Part shown: positions 1 through 6,713 of the stretch, piece after piece | Layout of the letters: every line of letters starts with the position of its first letter | Numbering within the stretch: the stretch's first letter is position 1 | Assembly: GCA_001303125.1 (NCBI GenBank) | Contig: LJNE01000004.1 | Span: 1-33,688 of the forward strand | DNA from: Parcubacteria bacterium DG_74_1 | GTDB taxonomy: Bacteria > Patescibacteriota > Minisyncoccia > Minisyncoccales > DG-74-1 | DNA length: 33,688 nucleotides | Reading direction: 5' to 3' | Notes under the pieces: model-generated | Databases searched by the model: none | What the model saw: the letters and a program-made list of their open reading frames with translations, nothing else | What the model was told of the DNA's origin: nothing | Position numbers and translations under genes: made by a program

Positions 1-1
1 G

Positions 2-76
2 GTAACAAATTTAGAAGAAGAGCTGAAGACTATAAAGGCCCGAATTTCCGAACTTAAAGGACAAAATAAAAAATAA
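2..76 (+). CDS. C-terminal end of an upstream coiled-coil protein (partial; possibly DUF5320-like)
   Basis: An open frame enters from the left edge and ends at TAA 74-76, one base before the next ATG. Its 24 visible residues are rich in Glu, Lys and Leu with heptad-like spacing (LEEELKTIKARISELKG), so they probably form a coiled-coil tail. DUF5320 proteins, which often sit beside NifX-like genes, end this way, but with so little sequence the family is a guess. The tight spacing suggests it is translated together with the following gene. Confidence 0.4.
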   Translation, partial: VTNLEEELKTIKARISELKGQNKK

Positions 77-77
77 A

Positions 78-416
78 ATGAAAGTAGCCATAAGTTCAAC
101 AGGCGAAAAAGTTACGGACAATGTTAGCGAAGTATTCGCAAGGTGTCCTTATTTTGTTGTTGCCGAGATTGAGAACGAAAAAATTCAAACAACAGAAATT
201 ATAGAAAATAAAATCGCAAATCAGTTAGGTCAAGCAGGTATTTCAGCTGCCCAATTAATGGCAGAAAAAGATGTTAAGGCCGTGATTACAAAAAATGTCG
301 GGCCGAGAGCCCTTGACGTATTAAATCAATTTCAGATAGGCGTTTATACTGGAGAAGGTGGTGTGGAGAAGGTTTTGCAAGAATTTATTGACGGGAAACT
401 TAAAAGAATAAATTAA
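78..416 (+). CDS. NifX/NifB-family (dinitrogenase Fe-Mo cofactor biosynthesis type) protein, 112 aa
   Basis: This is a small single-domain protein of the dinitrogenase iron-molybdenum cofactor biosynthesis family (MTH1175/NifX fold). Visible family features are the MKVAISSTGEKVTDNVSEVF opening, the FARCPYFVV strand with a lone Cys, and the alternating strand/helix pattern ending in a Gly-rich turn (YTGEGGVEKVL). In nitrogen fixers these domains bind Fe-S or Fe-Mo cofactor precursors. Stand-alone copies in organisms without nitrogenase are common and functionally unassigned. A second, divergent copy starts two bases after its stop, so the two are probably co-expressed and could pair. No nitrogenase gene is in the window. 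Confidence 0.85.
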   Translation: MKVAISSTGEKVTDNVSEVFARCPYFVVAEIENEKIQTTEIIENKIANQLGQAGISAAQLMAEKDVKAVITKNVGPRALDVLNQFQIGVYTGEGGVEKVLQEFIDGKLKRIN

Positions 417-417
417 T

Positions 418-765
418 ATGAAAATAGCGGTTCCGACGGATGAAAAAGGTTCTTTAGATGATAAAGTTGCCTTGCATTTCGGCAGGGCAAATAACTTCTT
501 GATTTATAATACAGAAACGAAAGGTTTCGAAATTTTTCCTAACCCCGAAGTTACAGGGGGAAAAGAATTTCCGCCAGATTTTTTGCATAGTCAAGGAGTA
601 AAAGCAATTATTGTTTTTGCTTTAGGGACATTGGCTCATCAGAAATTCAAAAACTATGCTATTAAAATGTATAAGGCAATCCAGGGCACCATTGCTGATA
701 ATCTACAAAAATTTGGAGATGGTAAATTACAGGAGCTGAAAGAAGAAGATGTAGACGTATTTTAA
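418..765 (+). CDS. Second NifX/NifB-family protein, 115 aa
   Basis: This is the second member of the dinitrogenase iron-molybdenum cofactor family in tandem. It shows the characteristic N-terminus (MKIAVPTDEKGSLDDKVALH) followed by HFGRANNFLIY, where the His-Phe-Gly-Arg stretch is typical of the family. The strand IIVFALGTLAHQKF and the closing DGKLQEL match the fold of its neighbour, but identity between the two is low, so this is not a recent duplication. It starts two bases after the previous stop and lies five bases before the FMN-domain gene, so it belongs to one transcription unit. The likely role is binding or carrying a metal or Fe-S cofactor; the substrate is unknown. Confidence 0.85.
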   Translation: MKIAVPTDEKGSLDDKVALHFGRANNFLIYNTETKGFEIFPNPEVTGGKEFPPDFLHSQGVKAIIVFALGTLAHQKFKNYAIKMYKAIQGTIADNLQKFGDGKLQELKEEDVDVF

Positions 766-770
766 TTTTT

Positions 771-1964
771 ATGAATCAAAGGTGGATTAAAGAAATTCAA
801 TCAAGGGTTGAAAAAGTACCAATTAGTAGCGGCCGGTCTGATAAAGCCAGCAAGGTTAGTTTTGACGATTTAGTTTTTGTTCCTGCCCAACTGGCTAAGA
901 GACCGGTTGATTATTTCAGGGATGGGATTTCAGCAAAAACAATTATAGGGAAAAATAGTAAGAAGCCCATTGAACTTCAAACTCCGATAATCATTGGGGC
1001 GATGAGTTTCGGCGCCCTTTCCAGAGAGGCGAAAATTGCCTTAGCTAAGGCCTCTGCTTTAGCTGGAACGATAGAAAACACTGGGGAAGGGGGAGTTTTG
1101 CCGGAAGAAAGAGAATTTTCAGATAAGCTGATTATTCAATATTCCACCGGTAGATTTGGTATTACCGAAGAAATCTTGAAAAAAGCAGATGCCATTGAAA
1201 TAAAAATCGGCCAGGGAGCTAAGCCGGGACAAGGAGGTCTTCTTCTTGGAGAAAAAGTAACCAAGGAGATTGCCGAGGTCAGAAACGTTCCCTTGGGCAA
1301 AAATATCGCTTCTCCAGCTTATCATTTGGACATTAAAAATATTGATGATTTAAGGAAAAAAGTTGATTGGCTTAGAGGGCTTGCCGGCGGAGTACCTATT
1401 ATTTTAAAATTAGGGGCAGGGGATATAGAAGCAGATGTAAAACTCGCCGTCAGGGCTAACCCGGACGTAATTGCCATTGATGGCTTGGAAGGCGGAACTG
1501 GTGCTGCACCAGAAGTAATGCTAGTAGAAGTTGGTATTCCCGCTTTAGCTGCCTTGACGAAAGCCAGGCAAGTTTTAGGTAAATTAGGTGCTAAGCAGGA
1601 ATTATGGATAGGAGGAGGATTGAATAAAGGTGGAGATTTTGCCAAAGCTTTAGCCTTAGGAGCAGATGCGGTATTTTGCGCCTTCCCCTTGTTAATTGCT
1701 ATGGGGTGTACTTACTGCCAGCAATGTTATTCGGGTAAGTGTCCCAAAGGAATTACTAGTCAAGATCCAGAATTAAGAAAAAATTTAAATACTGAAGAAG
1801 CTTCCCAAAATGTTGCTAATTTTATTGAAAATTGTACTGAAGAGATAAAAGTGGTAGCCGGAGCCTGCGGAGAAGATAATATTCATAATTTAAACAAAAA
1901 TCATTTGAGAGCTTTAAATTCAGAGATTGCTAAAATAGCCGAGGTAAAATTGTGCTCAGACTAA
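771..1964 (+). CDS. Stand-alone FMN-binding glutamate synthase domain protein
   Basis: The 397 residues cover only the FMN/3Fe-4S synthase domain of the glutamate synthase large subunit. Hallmarks are IGAMSFGALSREAKIALAKA, the ENTGEGG loop, QYSTGRFGIT, the phosphate/FMN-binding KIGQGAKPGQGG and IDGLEGGTGAAP. A cysteine cluster at residues 313, 316, 319 and 324 (CTYCQQCYSGKC) fits the Fe-S site. The class II amidotransferase and GXGXG domains of full GltB are absent, as in the archaeal-type family. It therefore cannot take ammonia from glutamine by itself and may act as a ferredoxin- or flavin-linked oxidoreductase. It lies between NifX-like genes and a thioredoxin-FTR fusion, which suggests a redox role. 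Confidence 0.85.
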   Translation: MNQRWIKEIQSRVEKVPISSGRSDKASKVSFDDLVFVPAQLAKRPVDYFRDGISAKTIIGKNSKKPIELQTPIIIGAMSFGALSREAKIALAKASALAGTIENTGEGGVLPEEREFSDKLIIQYSTGRFGITEEILKKADAIEIKIGQGAKPGQGGLLLGEKVTKEIAEVRNVPLGKNIASPAYHLDIKNIDDLRKKVDWLRGLAGGVPIILKLGAGDIEADVKLAVRANPDVIAIDGLEGGTGAAPEVMLVEVGIPALAALTKARQVLGKLGAKQELWIGGGLNKGGDFAKALALGADAVFCAFPLLIAMGCTYCQQCYSGKCPKGITSQDPELRKNLNTEEASQNVANFIENCTEEIKVVAGACGEDNIHNLNKNHLRALNSEIAKIAEVKLCSD

Positions 1965-1992
1965 ACAAACAAGAATATTTAGTTAAATATAT

Positions 1993-2607
1993 ATGATAGA
2001 AATAAATCTCACGGATCAAAATTTCGAGCAATTTATTCAAAATTCAGAGAAGCCTGTATTGGTTGATTTTTGGGCCGAGTGGTGCATGCCTTGCTTTGCC
2101 TTAGGTCCAATTTTAGAAAAAGTAGCCCAAGAATATACTGAGAAAATTACCCTTGCCAAGGTTAATTTGGATGTCGCTCCTCAGATTTCCCAGAAATACA
2201 AAATTGAACGAATTCCAACCGTTATCCTGTTTAAGGGCGGGAAACCGATTATTGGATTCATCGGGGTAAGACCCGAGTCCTTAGTAAAAGAATTTTTGGA
2301 CGAAGCACTGAAAAAAGTCTCAGAAGCAGAAATTCCAGAAAATATAGAAGAGATAATAAAGAATTATCAAACATATGCCGAAGAGAACGGGTTTAAGTTA
2401 AATCCGGACAGAGAGACAGTAGAGAGATTACTGAAGGGGTTATTGGCTAATGAAAAAAAGTATGGAGCCAGATATTGTCCCTGTCGTAGAGTGAGCGGTA
2501 ATCGAGAAGAAGATAAGCCAAAAATCTGCCCCTGCCAGTGGCATAAAGAAGAGATTGAAAGAGACGGGCATTGCTTCTGCGGATTATTTGTGAAGAATTC
2601 TTATTAA
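1993..2607 (+). CDS. Thioredoxin fused to ferredoxin:thioredoxin reductase catalytic (beta) domain
   Basis: Residues about 1-105 form a thioredoxin domain with active site WCMPC (30-34) and a cis-Pro region (RIPTVILFKGGK). Residues about 120-204 match the catalytic beta subunit of ferredoxin:thioredoxin reductase: Cys pairs at 162/164 (CPC), 179/181 (CPC) and 194/196 (HCFC) supply the 4Fe-4S cluster and redox disulfide. The canonical third motif is CHC; here His precedes it. FTR reduces thioredoxin using ferredoxin electrons, so this fusion places the reductase and its substrate on one chain. A ferredoxin gene lies about 5.5 kb downstream. The 28-base gap before the ATG shows no clear Shine-Dalgarno. 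Domain calls are firm; the electron donor is inferred. Confidence 0.88.
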   Translation: MIEINLTDQNFEQFIQNSEKPVLVDFWAEWCMPCFALGPILEKVAQEYTEKITLAKVNLDVAPQISQKYKIERIPTVILFKGGKPIIGFIGVRPESLVKEFLDEALKKVSEAEIPENIEEIIKNYQTYAEENGFKLNPDRETVERLLKGLLANEKKYGARYCPCRRVSGNREEDKPKICPCQWHKEEIERDGHCFCGLFVKNSY

Positions 2608-2620
2608 AAAAAATAAAAAG

Positions 2621-3253
2621 GTGAAAATTACTATTGTTTACGATAACACAGCTTTTAGAAAAGACCTGCAGGCTGATTCGGGCTTTTCTGCTTTAATTGA
2701 GGCAAAAAACACCCCTAAGATTTTGTTTGATACCGGAGCCAACGGAAAGACTTTACTAAACAATATGGAAAAATTAGGAATTGACCCTTTGTTGATTGAG
2801 GAAATTTTTATTTCCCATCCTCATCTCGACCATACTGGAGGATTGGCTGATTTTTTGGAAGTAAATTCTCAGATCAAAAAAATCTATGTTCCTTCTACTT
2901 TAGGATTAGCGGATGAAATTATTTTACAAGAACCTCAGAAAATTCACGAAAATATATTTTCCACGGGCGAATTAGAAGATATAGAACAAAGCATAGGAGT
3001 AATAGCCGAAAAGGGAACAGTTTTAATCGTCGGTTGTTCTCATCCATATATGGGAAGTATTTTAAATATCGCTAAGCAGTTCGGTAAACCCCGTGCAGTT
3101 ATTGGGGGAATGCATGGGTTTTCCGCGTTTGAACTATTTAAAGATTTAGAATTAATTTGCCCGACCCACTGCACGCAACACAAAAGCGAACTCAAAGAGC
3201 TGTATCCCCAAAAATATATTGAAGGCGGAGCCGGCAGAATAATTACCCTATGA
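2621..3253 (+). CDS. MBL-fold metallo-hydrolase (dihydropterin-phosphate-synthase-like subfamily)
   Basis: This metallo-beta-lactamase-fold protein of 210 residues starts at GTG 2621, where a short A-rich run with AAAAAG sits just upstream. The metal-binding signature is ISHPHLDHTGGL (HxHxDH). A further metal ligand lies in VGCSH, and IGGMHGF and CPTHCTQH complete the pattern seen in the 7,8-dihydropterin-6-methyl-4-(beta-D-ribofuranosyl)aminobenzene 5'-phosphate synthase-like branch. That annotation is a subfamily label, and the substrate here is unknown. Its TGA overlaps the ATG of the uracil-DNA glycosylase gene (ATGA), which indicates translational coupling. Confidence 0.85.
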   Translation: MKITIVYDNTAFRKDLQADSGFSALIEAKNTPKILFDTGANGKTLLNNMEKLGIDPLLIEEIFISHPHLDHTGGLADFLEVNSQIKKIYVPSTLGLADEIILQEPQKIHENIFSTGELEDIEQSIGVIAEKGTVLIVGCSHPYMGSILNIAKQFGKPRAVIGGMHGFSAFELFKDLELICPTHCTQHKSELKELYPQKYIEGGAGRIITL

Positions 3254-3819
3254 TTACGGAGAAAACAAAGGAAGAGCTCAAAAAGATTAAAAACGATGTT
3301 TTAAATTGTCAAAAATGTCCTCTATATATAGAAAGAGCTAAAAGTAAATTTTACCCGGTGATTGGAGAAGGAAGTTATCAGGCGAGTATAATGTTTGTCG
3401 GAGAAGCTCCGGGACTGAACGAGGCCAAGACGGGCAGGCCTTTTTGCGGGGCAGCCGGTAAGGTATTAGACGAGCTTTTAGAATCTGCTGGCATAAAAAG
3501 AGAAGATGTTTATATTACCAATATTCTGAAAGATAGGCCCCCTGAAAATCGAGACCCGCAGCCAGAAGAAATTAAGGCCTGCACTCCTTATTTGGAGAGA
3601 CAGATTGAGGCAATAAAACCTAAAGTTATTTGTCCTTTGGGCAGATATTCAATGAAATTTTTGATGGAGAAATTTGGATTAGGAAACCAATTAGAAGGTA
3701 TTAGTAAAATTCATGGTAAATTATTTGAGAGCAATAATCTTTTTCAGAAGATTACCATAATACCCTTCTATCATCCAGCTGTAGCTACTTATAATCCAAA
3801 ACATGAAGAGGATTCTTAA
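3250..3819 (+). CDS. Family 4 uracil-DNA glycosylase (Fe-S type), C-terminus apparently frameshifted
   Basis: It removes uracil from DNA to start base-excision repair. Four cluster-type cysteines are visible at residues 20, 23, 111 and 128. Catalytic motifs are GEAPGLNEAKTGRPFCGAAG (51-70), DRPPENRDP (95-103) and FYHPAVATYNP near the C-terminus. Family members usually continue past NP with a helix of the type LKEDFxxL. Here the frame stops soon after (KHEEDS), but the adjacent frame from about 3810 reads GFLKEDFKNLENNIKN. This points to one missing base at about 3805-3813. Start and function are secure; the real C-terminus may lie about 16 residues further on. The gene overlaps the MBL gene by four bases. 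Confidence 0.87.
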   Translation: MITEKTKEELKKIKNDVLNCQKCPLYIERAKSKFYPVIGEGSYQASIMFVGEAPGLNEAKTGRPFCGAAGKVLDELLESAGIKREDVYITNILKDRPPENRDPQPEEIKACTPYLERQIEAIKPKVICPLGRYSMKFLMEKFGLGNQLEGISKIHGKLFESNNLFQKITIIPFYHPAVATYNPKHEEDS

Positions 3820-3883
3820 AAGAAGATTTCAAAAATCTTGAAAACAATATAAAAAATATGGCTATCATCCTACCAAAACAGGT

Positions 3884-4411
3884 GTGGACCGGAGAAGGAG
3901 AGTTGCTTTTCCAAAAGGTCAGAGAAAAGTGACGGATTTTGAGCAGGCGAGAAAAATAGTAAATTCGTTAAAGAAAACCTTAGAGCGCTACGGTGGAGTA
4001 GGATTGGCCGCTCCTCAAATAGGCATTTCTCAAAGAGTGTTTATTGTGAATATTTCTCCGGATAATAACTACCGTCCGGATCTACCTAAAATTGGTTTCC
4101 GCGCTTTCTTGAATCCGGAAATTTTAGCAGTATCTTCGGAAACTAATTATGATATTGAAGGATGTTTGAGTATCTTTTACGGTACCCTTTATGGACCAGT
4201 AGCCAGAGGAAGTTATGTTAAGCTGAAATATTTGGATGTTAACGGAGAAGAACGGATAGAAGAAATTAATCAACCTTTTTATGCCAGAGTGGCCTTACAC
4301 GAGAATGATCACTTAGATGGCAAGATATTTTTACAGCGGATGAGTCTAGAGAATTTCTCAAAATTATCCTGGAATGAAGATTTAGACATAAGAAACAAAG
4401 GTTTAAAATAA
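3884..4411 (+). CDS. def: Peptide deformylase, N-terminus apparently frameshifted
   Basis: Removes the formyl group from nascent proteins. All three metal/active-site motifs are present: GGVGLAAPQIG, EGCLSI (Cys ligand) and HENDHLDG (HExxH). As written, the frame opens at GTG 3884 with an atypical stretch (MDRRRRVAFPK). A better N-terminus exists in another frame from ATG 3858 (MAIILPKQVWTGEGELLF, then QKVREK), which reaches a TGA just where the deformylase frame begins VTDFEQA. Restoring one base in the A-run at 3925-3928 would join them into a protein of normal deformylase length. The Zn/Mn ABC genes follow four bases downstream. Function is firm; the start is doubtful. Confidence 0.85.
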   Translation: MDRRRRVAFPKGQRKVTDFEQARKIVNSLKKTLERYGGVGLAAPQIGISQRVFIVNISPDNNYRPDLPKIGFRAFLNPEILAVSSETNYDIEGCLSIFYGTLYGPVARGSYVKLKYLDVNGEERIEEINQPFYARVALHENDHLDGKIFLQRMSLENFSKLSWNEDLDIRNKGLK

Positions 4412-4415
4412 CTTT

Positions 4416-5093
4416 ATGGCAGAACCTATTTTAAAAGTGAGAAATTTAAATGTAGATTTAGGGAAAGAAAAAGTAATTGAAGATTTGGACTTTGACTTAA
4501 ATGAGAAAGAAGTATTAATCATTTTAGGGCCGAATGGAGCCGGGAAAAGCGTTTTATTGCGCACTCTGCTGGGATTACACCAATTCCAGGGCCAAATCCA
4601 GTGGAAGAAAAATACCCACATTGGTTATGTACCGGAAAGTTTTGATGTTTCGCCGGACCTCCCCTTAAGTGTAAAAGAATTTTTTCAGTTTAAGAAAGCT
4701 AGCTTACAAGAGATGTTACAAGCTCTTCGGTGGATAGGCGTAGAAAATTTTTCTAAATTTTTAGAAAAAAGAGTAGGCGCCCTTTCTACTGGACAATTGC
4801 GTCGAGCTATTATTGCCTGGGCCTTAGTTGATAAGCCCGACGTTTTGCTATTAGACGAGCCGATGCTGGGGGTTGATATCCATGGCCGAGAGACTATTTA
4901 TGACACCTTGGTAAAGCTTTGGCAGGAGCAAAACCAGGCAATTATTTTGGTTTCCCACGAGATAGGAGAAGTTGTTAAAAAAGCTGATAAAATTCTGGCT
5001 ATAAACAGAAGAAAACTGTTTTTAGGTCCGCCGGAAAAAGTTATTACTTCTCAAAACCTAGCTAAAATTTATGGAGGAGCAATTTCTCTTTAG
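4416..5093 (+). CDS. Zn/Mn-type ABC transporter ATP-binding protein (ZnuC-like)
   Basis: This 225-residue ABC ATPase has Walker A GPNGAGKS at 38-45, signature LSTGQLRR, Walker B VLLLDEPMLGVD and the switch His in VSHE. Length and order resemble the ATPases of cluster 9 metal importers (ZnuC, MntB, TroB). The downstream permease starts inside its last 23 bases, so the two subunits are translationally coupled and surely partners. No substrate-binding lipoprotein or metal-responsive repressor gene is adjacent, so Zn versus Mn versus Fe cannot be decided from the sequence. Confidence 0.87.
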   Translation: MAEPILKVRNLNVDLGKEKVIEDLDFDLNEKEVLIILGPNGAGKSVLLRTLLGLHQFQGQIQWKKNTHIGYVPESFDVSPDLPLSVKEFFQFKKASLQEMLQALRWIGVENFSKFLEKRVGALSTGQLRRAIIAWALVDKPDVLLLDEPMLGVDIHGRETIYDTLVKLWQEQNQAIILVSHEIGEVVKKADKILAINRRKLFLGPPEKVITSQNLAKIYGGAISL

Positions 5094-5841
5094 TTTAATA
5101 ACAGGAATTTCTATTGGTGGGGTAGCTGGATATTTGGGATCTTTAATGATTACCAAAAGAATGGCTTTGGTGGGTGATGCCTTAGGCCATGTTGCCTTGC
5201 CGGGCGTGGCCTTAGCTTTGATTTATGGTTTTAGCGTTTCTTTAGGGGCTTTTCCGATTTTGCTTCTAGGTATTATTTTAATTTGGCTGTTTGAAATGAG
5301 AACGAAATTACCGATGGAAGCCTTGACTGGCGTTGTTTTTACAGCTTCCGTGGCTATTGCCTTTTTGCTTTTACCGGAGAGCCAGGTTTCTACTGCTTTA
5401 ATTGGCGATATTTCTCAGGTAGGGTTTTGGGACACTCTAGTTTCGCTAATATTCTGTATTGTTACCTGGCTGATTCTGTGGAAGATTTTTTCTAAGATCA
5501 TTTTAGCCAATCTCTCTGAGAATTTAGCCAAAGTAGAGCATGTGAAAGTCGAAAGATATAATTTTGTTTATTTAATCTGTATTGCTATTGTTGTCGCTTT
5601 GGGTATTAAAGTAACTGGCTCTCTGTTAATGGGAGCTATGGTTGTTACTCCAGCAGCGGCGGCTCGCAATTTTGCTCGTAATTTATCTCAATACTCTTAC
5701 GGAGCTTTGATAATTGGTGGCCTGAGTTGCGCTTTGGGGATTTTAGCTTTTAAATTTTTCGCCTTGCCAGCCGGTCCTTTGATTATTCTTGTTGCCACCC
5801 TTCTTTTTTTAATTTCTTTAATTTTTAAAAAATTAACTTAA
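5071..5841 (+). CDS. Zn/Mn-type ABC transporter permease (ZnuB-like)
   Basis: A membrane protein of 256 residues with about eight hydrophobic segments and the ABC-3 family pattern. Features include GGVAGYLGSLMITKRMALVG, DALGHVALPGVALAL with the conserved DALGH motif, and a late GSLLMGAMVVTPAAAARNFA stretch that contacts the ATPase in this family. It forms the channel of a divalent metal importer with the preceding ATPase, whose gene it overlaps by 23 bases. The start at ATG 5071 is supported by that coupling and by the N-terminal helix. The metal is not identifiable, and the extracellular binding protein must be encoded elsewhere or be missing. Confidence 0.86.
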   Translation: MEEQFLFSLITGISIGGVAGYLGSLMITKRMALVGDALGHVALPGVALALIYGFSVSLGAFPILLLGIILIWLFEMRTKLPMEALTGVVFTASVAIAFLLLPESQVSTALIGDISQVGFWDTLVSLIFCIVTWLILWKIFSKIILANLSENLAKVEHVKVERYNFVYLICIAIVVALGIKVTGSLLMGAMVVTPAAAARNFARNLSQYSYGALIIGGLSCALGILAFKFFALPAGPLIILVATLLFLISLIFKKLT

Positions 5842-5845
5842 ACAT

Positions 5846-6712
5846 ATGAAGATTGCCATAACCGGAGGAAAAGGCGGAGTGGGGAAATCAATAGTAGCGA
5901 CTTCACTGGCCGTGGAATTTGCCAGTAAAAATAGAACAATATTGATAGATGCGGATGCAGAATGTCCGAACGATCACCTCTTACTCTCCGTAAAAAGAAA
6001 AAAGTATGCCACTATTTATCAGTCAATCCCAAAATTTGATTATAGTAAGTGTAAAAAATGCGGCAGGTGCGCTCTTGCCTGTAAAAAAGAAGCTATTGTT
6101 TGGGTTAAAGGAAAATTTCCGGCTTTTGTAAAAGATGCCTGTATTGGTTGTTTGGCTTGTCAAGCTGCCTGTCCTTATGGCGCCATAAGAGAGACGAAAA
6201 AAGAAATCGGGAAGATTTATACCGGAAAAAACTATAACGTTAATTTAGTTTCCAGCGAACTTAAATTGGGAGAATTGGCTTCTGGAGAGGTGGTTGCCGA
6301 GGTAAGAAAACGCTCAGACGAAATCAATAAAAAAGTAAAGGCTAATATAATGATTATAGATTCTTCGCCAGGAATTGGCTGTCCAGTCATTGCTTCTTTG
6401 GTTGGTACAGATTATATAGTGGCCGTAACCGAGCCGACACCTTCCGCCCTGTTTGACCTGAAAAGGGTTTTGTATCTCGCCAATCACTTCAGGATTAAGC
6501 ACGGAATTGTTGTGAATAAATTCGATCTCACCAAAAAGTTTTATAGAGAAATTGAAAAATTTGCTAAAGAGAAAAAAATCCCAATCCTCAGCAGAATACC
6601 TTACAGAAAAGATTTCGTTACCTCCGTCATAAAAATGAAGCCCGTAGTTAAGATCAACCCGAAATATAAAAAAATGTTTAAAGAGATTATTGATAAAATT
6701 AATATAAAATAA
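5846..6712 (+). CDS. MinD-superfamily P-loop ATPase with inserted 2[4Fe-4S] ferredoxin domain
   Basis: The deviant Walker A (GGKGGVGKS, residues 7-15) and DADAECPN define the MinD/Mrp/NifH-like fold. Inserted at roughly residues 60-120 are two Cys motifs of a bacterial ferredoxin: CKKCGRCALAC and CIGCLACQAACPYGAI. Downstream, IDSSPGIGCPV and TEPTPSALFDLKR complete the ATPase. Such ATPase-ferredoxin proteins usually lie near NifX/NifB-family genes in anaerobes, as here, and are thought to handle Fe-S or metal cofactors; this is family-level inference. Two bases separate it from the CDF transporter gene, and it begins four bases after the ABC permease stop. Confidence 0.88.
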   Translation: MKIAITGGKGGVGKSIVATSLAVEFASKNRTILIDADAECPNDHLLLSVKRKKYATIYQSIPKFDYSKCKKCGRCALACKKEAIVWVKGKFPAFVKDACIGCLACQAACPYGAIRETKKEIGKIYTGKNYNVNLVSSELKLGELASGEVVAEVRKRSDEINKKVKANIMIIDSSPGIGCPVIASLVGTDYIVAVTEPTPSALFDLKRVLYLANHFRIKHGIVVNKFDLTKKFYREIEKFAKEKKIPILSRIPYRKDFVTSVIKMKPVVKINPKYKKMFKEIIDKINIK

Positions 6713-6713
6713 G

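Noticed and set aside
78-765. Nitrogen fixation genes
   Set aside because: The two NifX-like domains are stand-alone, and no nifHDK, nifE, nifN or nifB radical-SAM gene is present in the window.
771-2607. Archaeal origin of the whole window
   Set aside because: The FMN domain and Trx-FTR parts resemble archaeal-type proteins, but the ribosomal proteins, EF-Tu, EF-G and MnmA are clearly bacterial.
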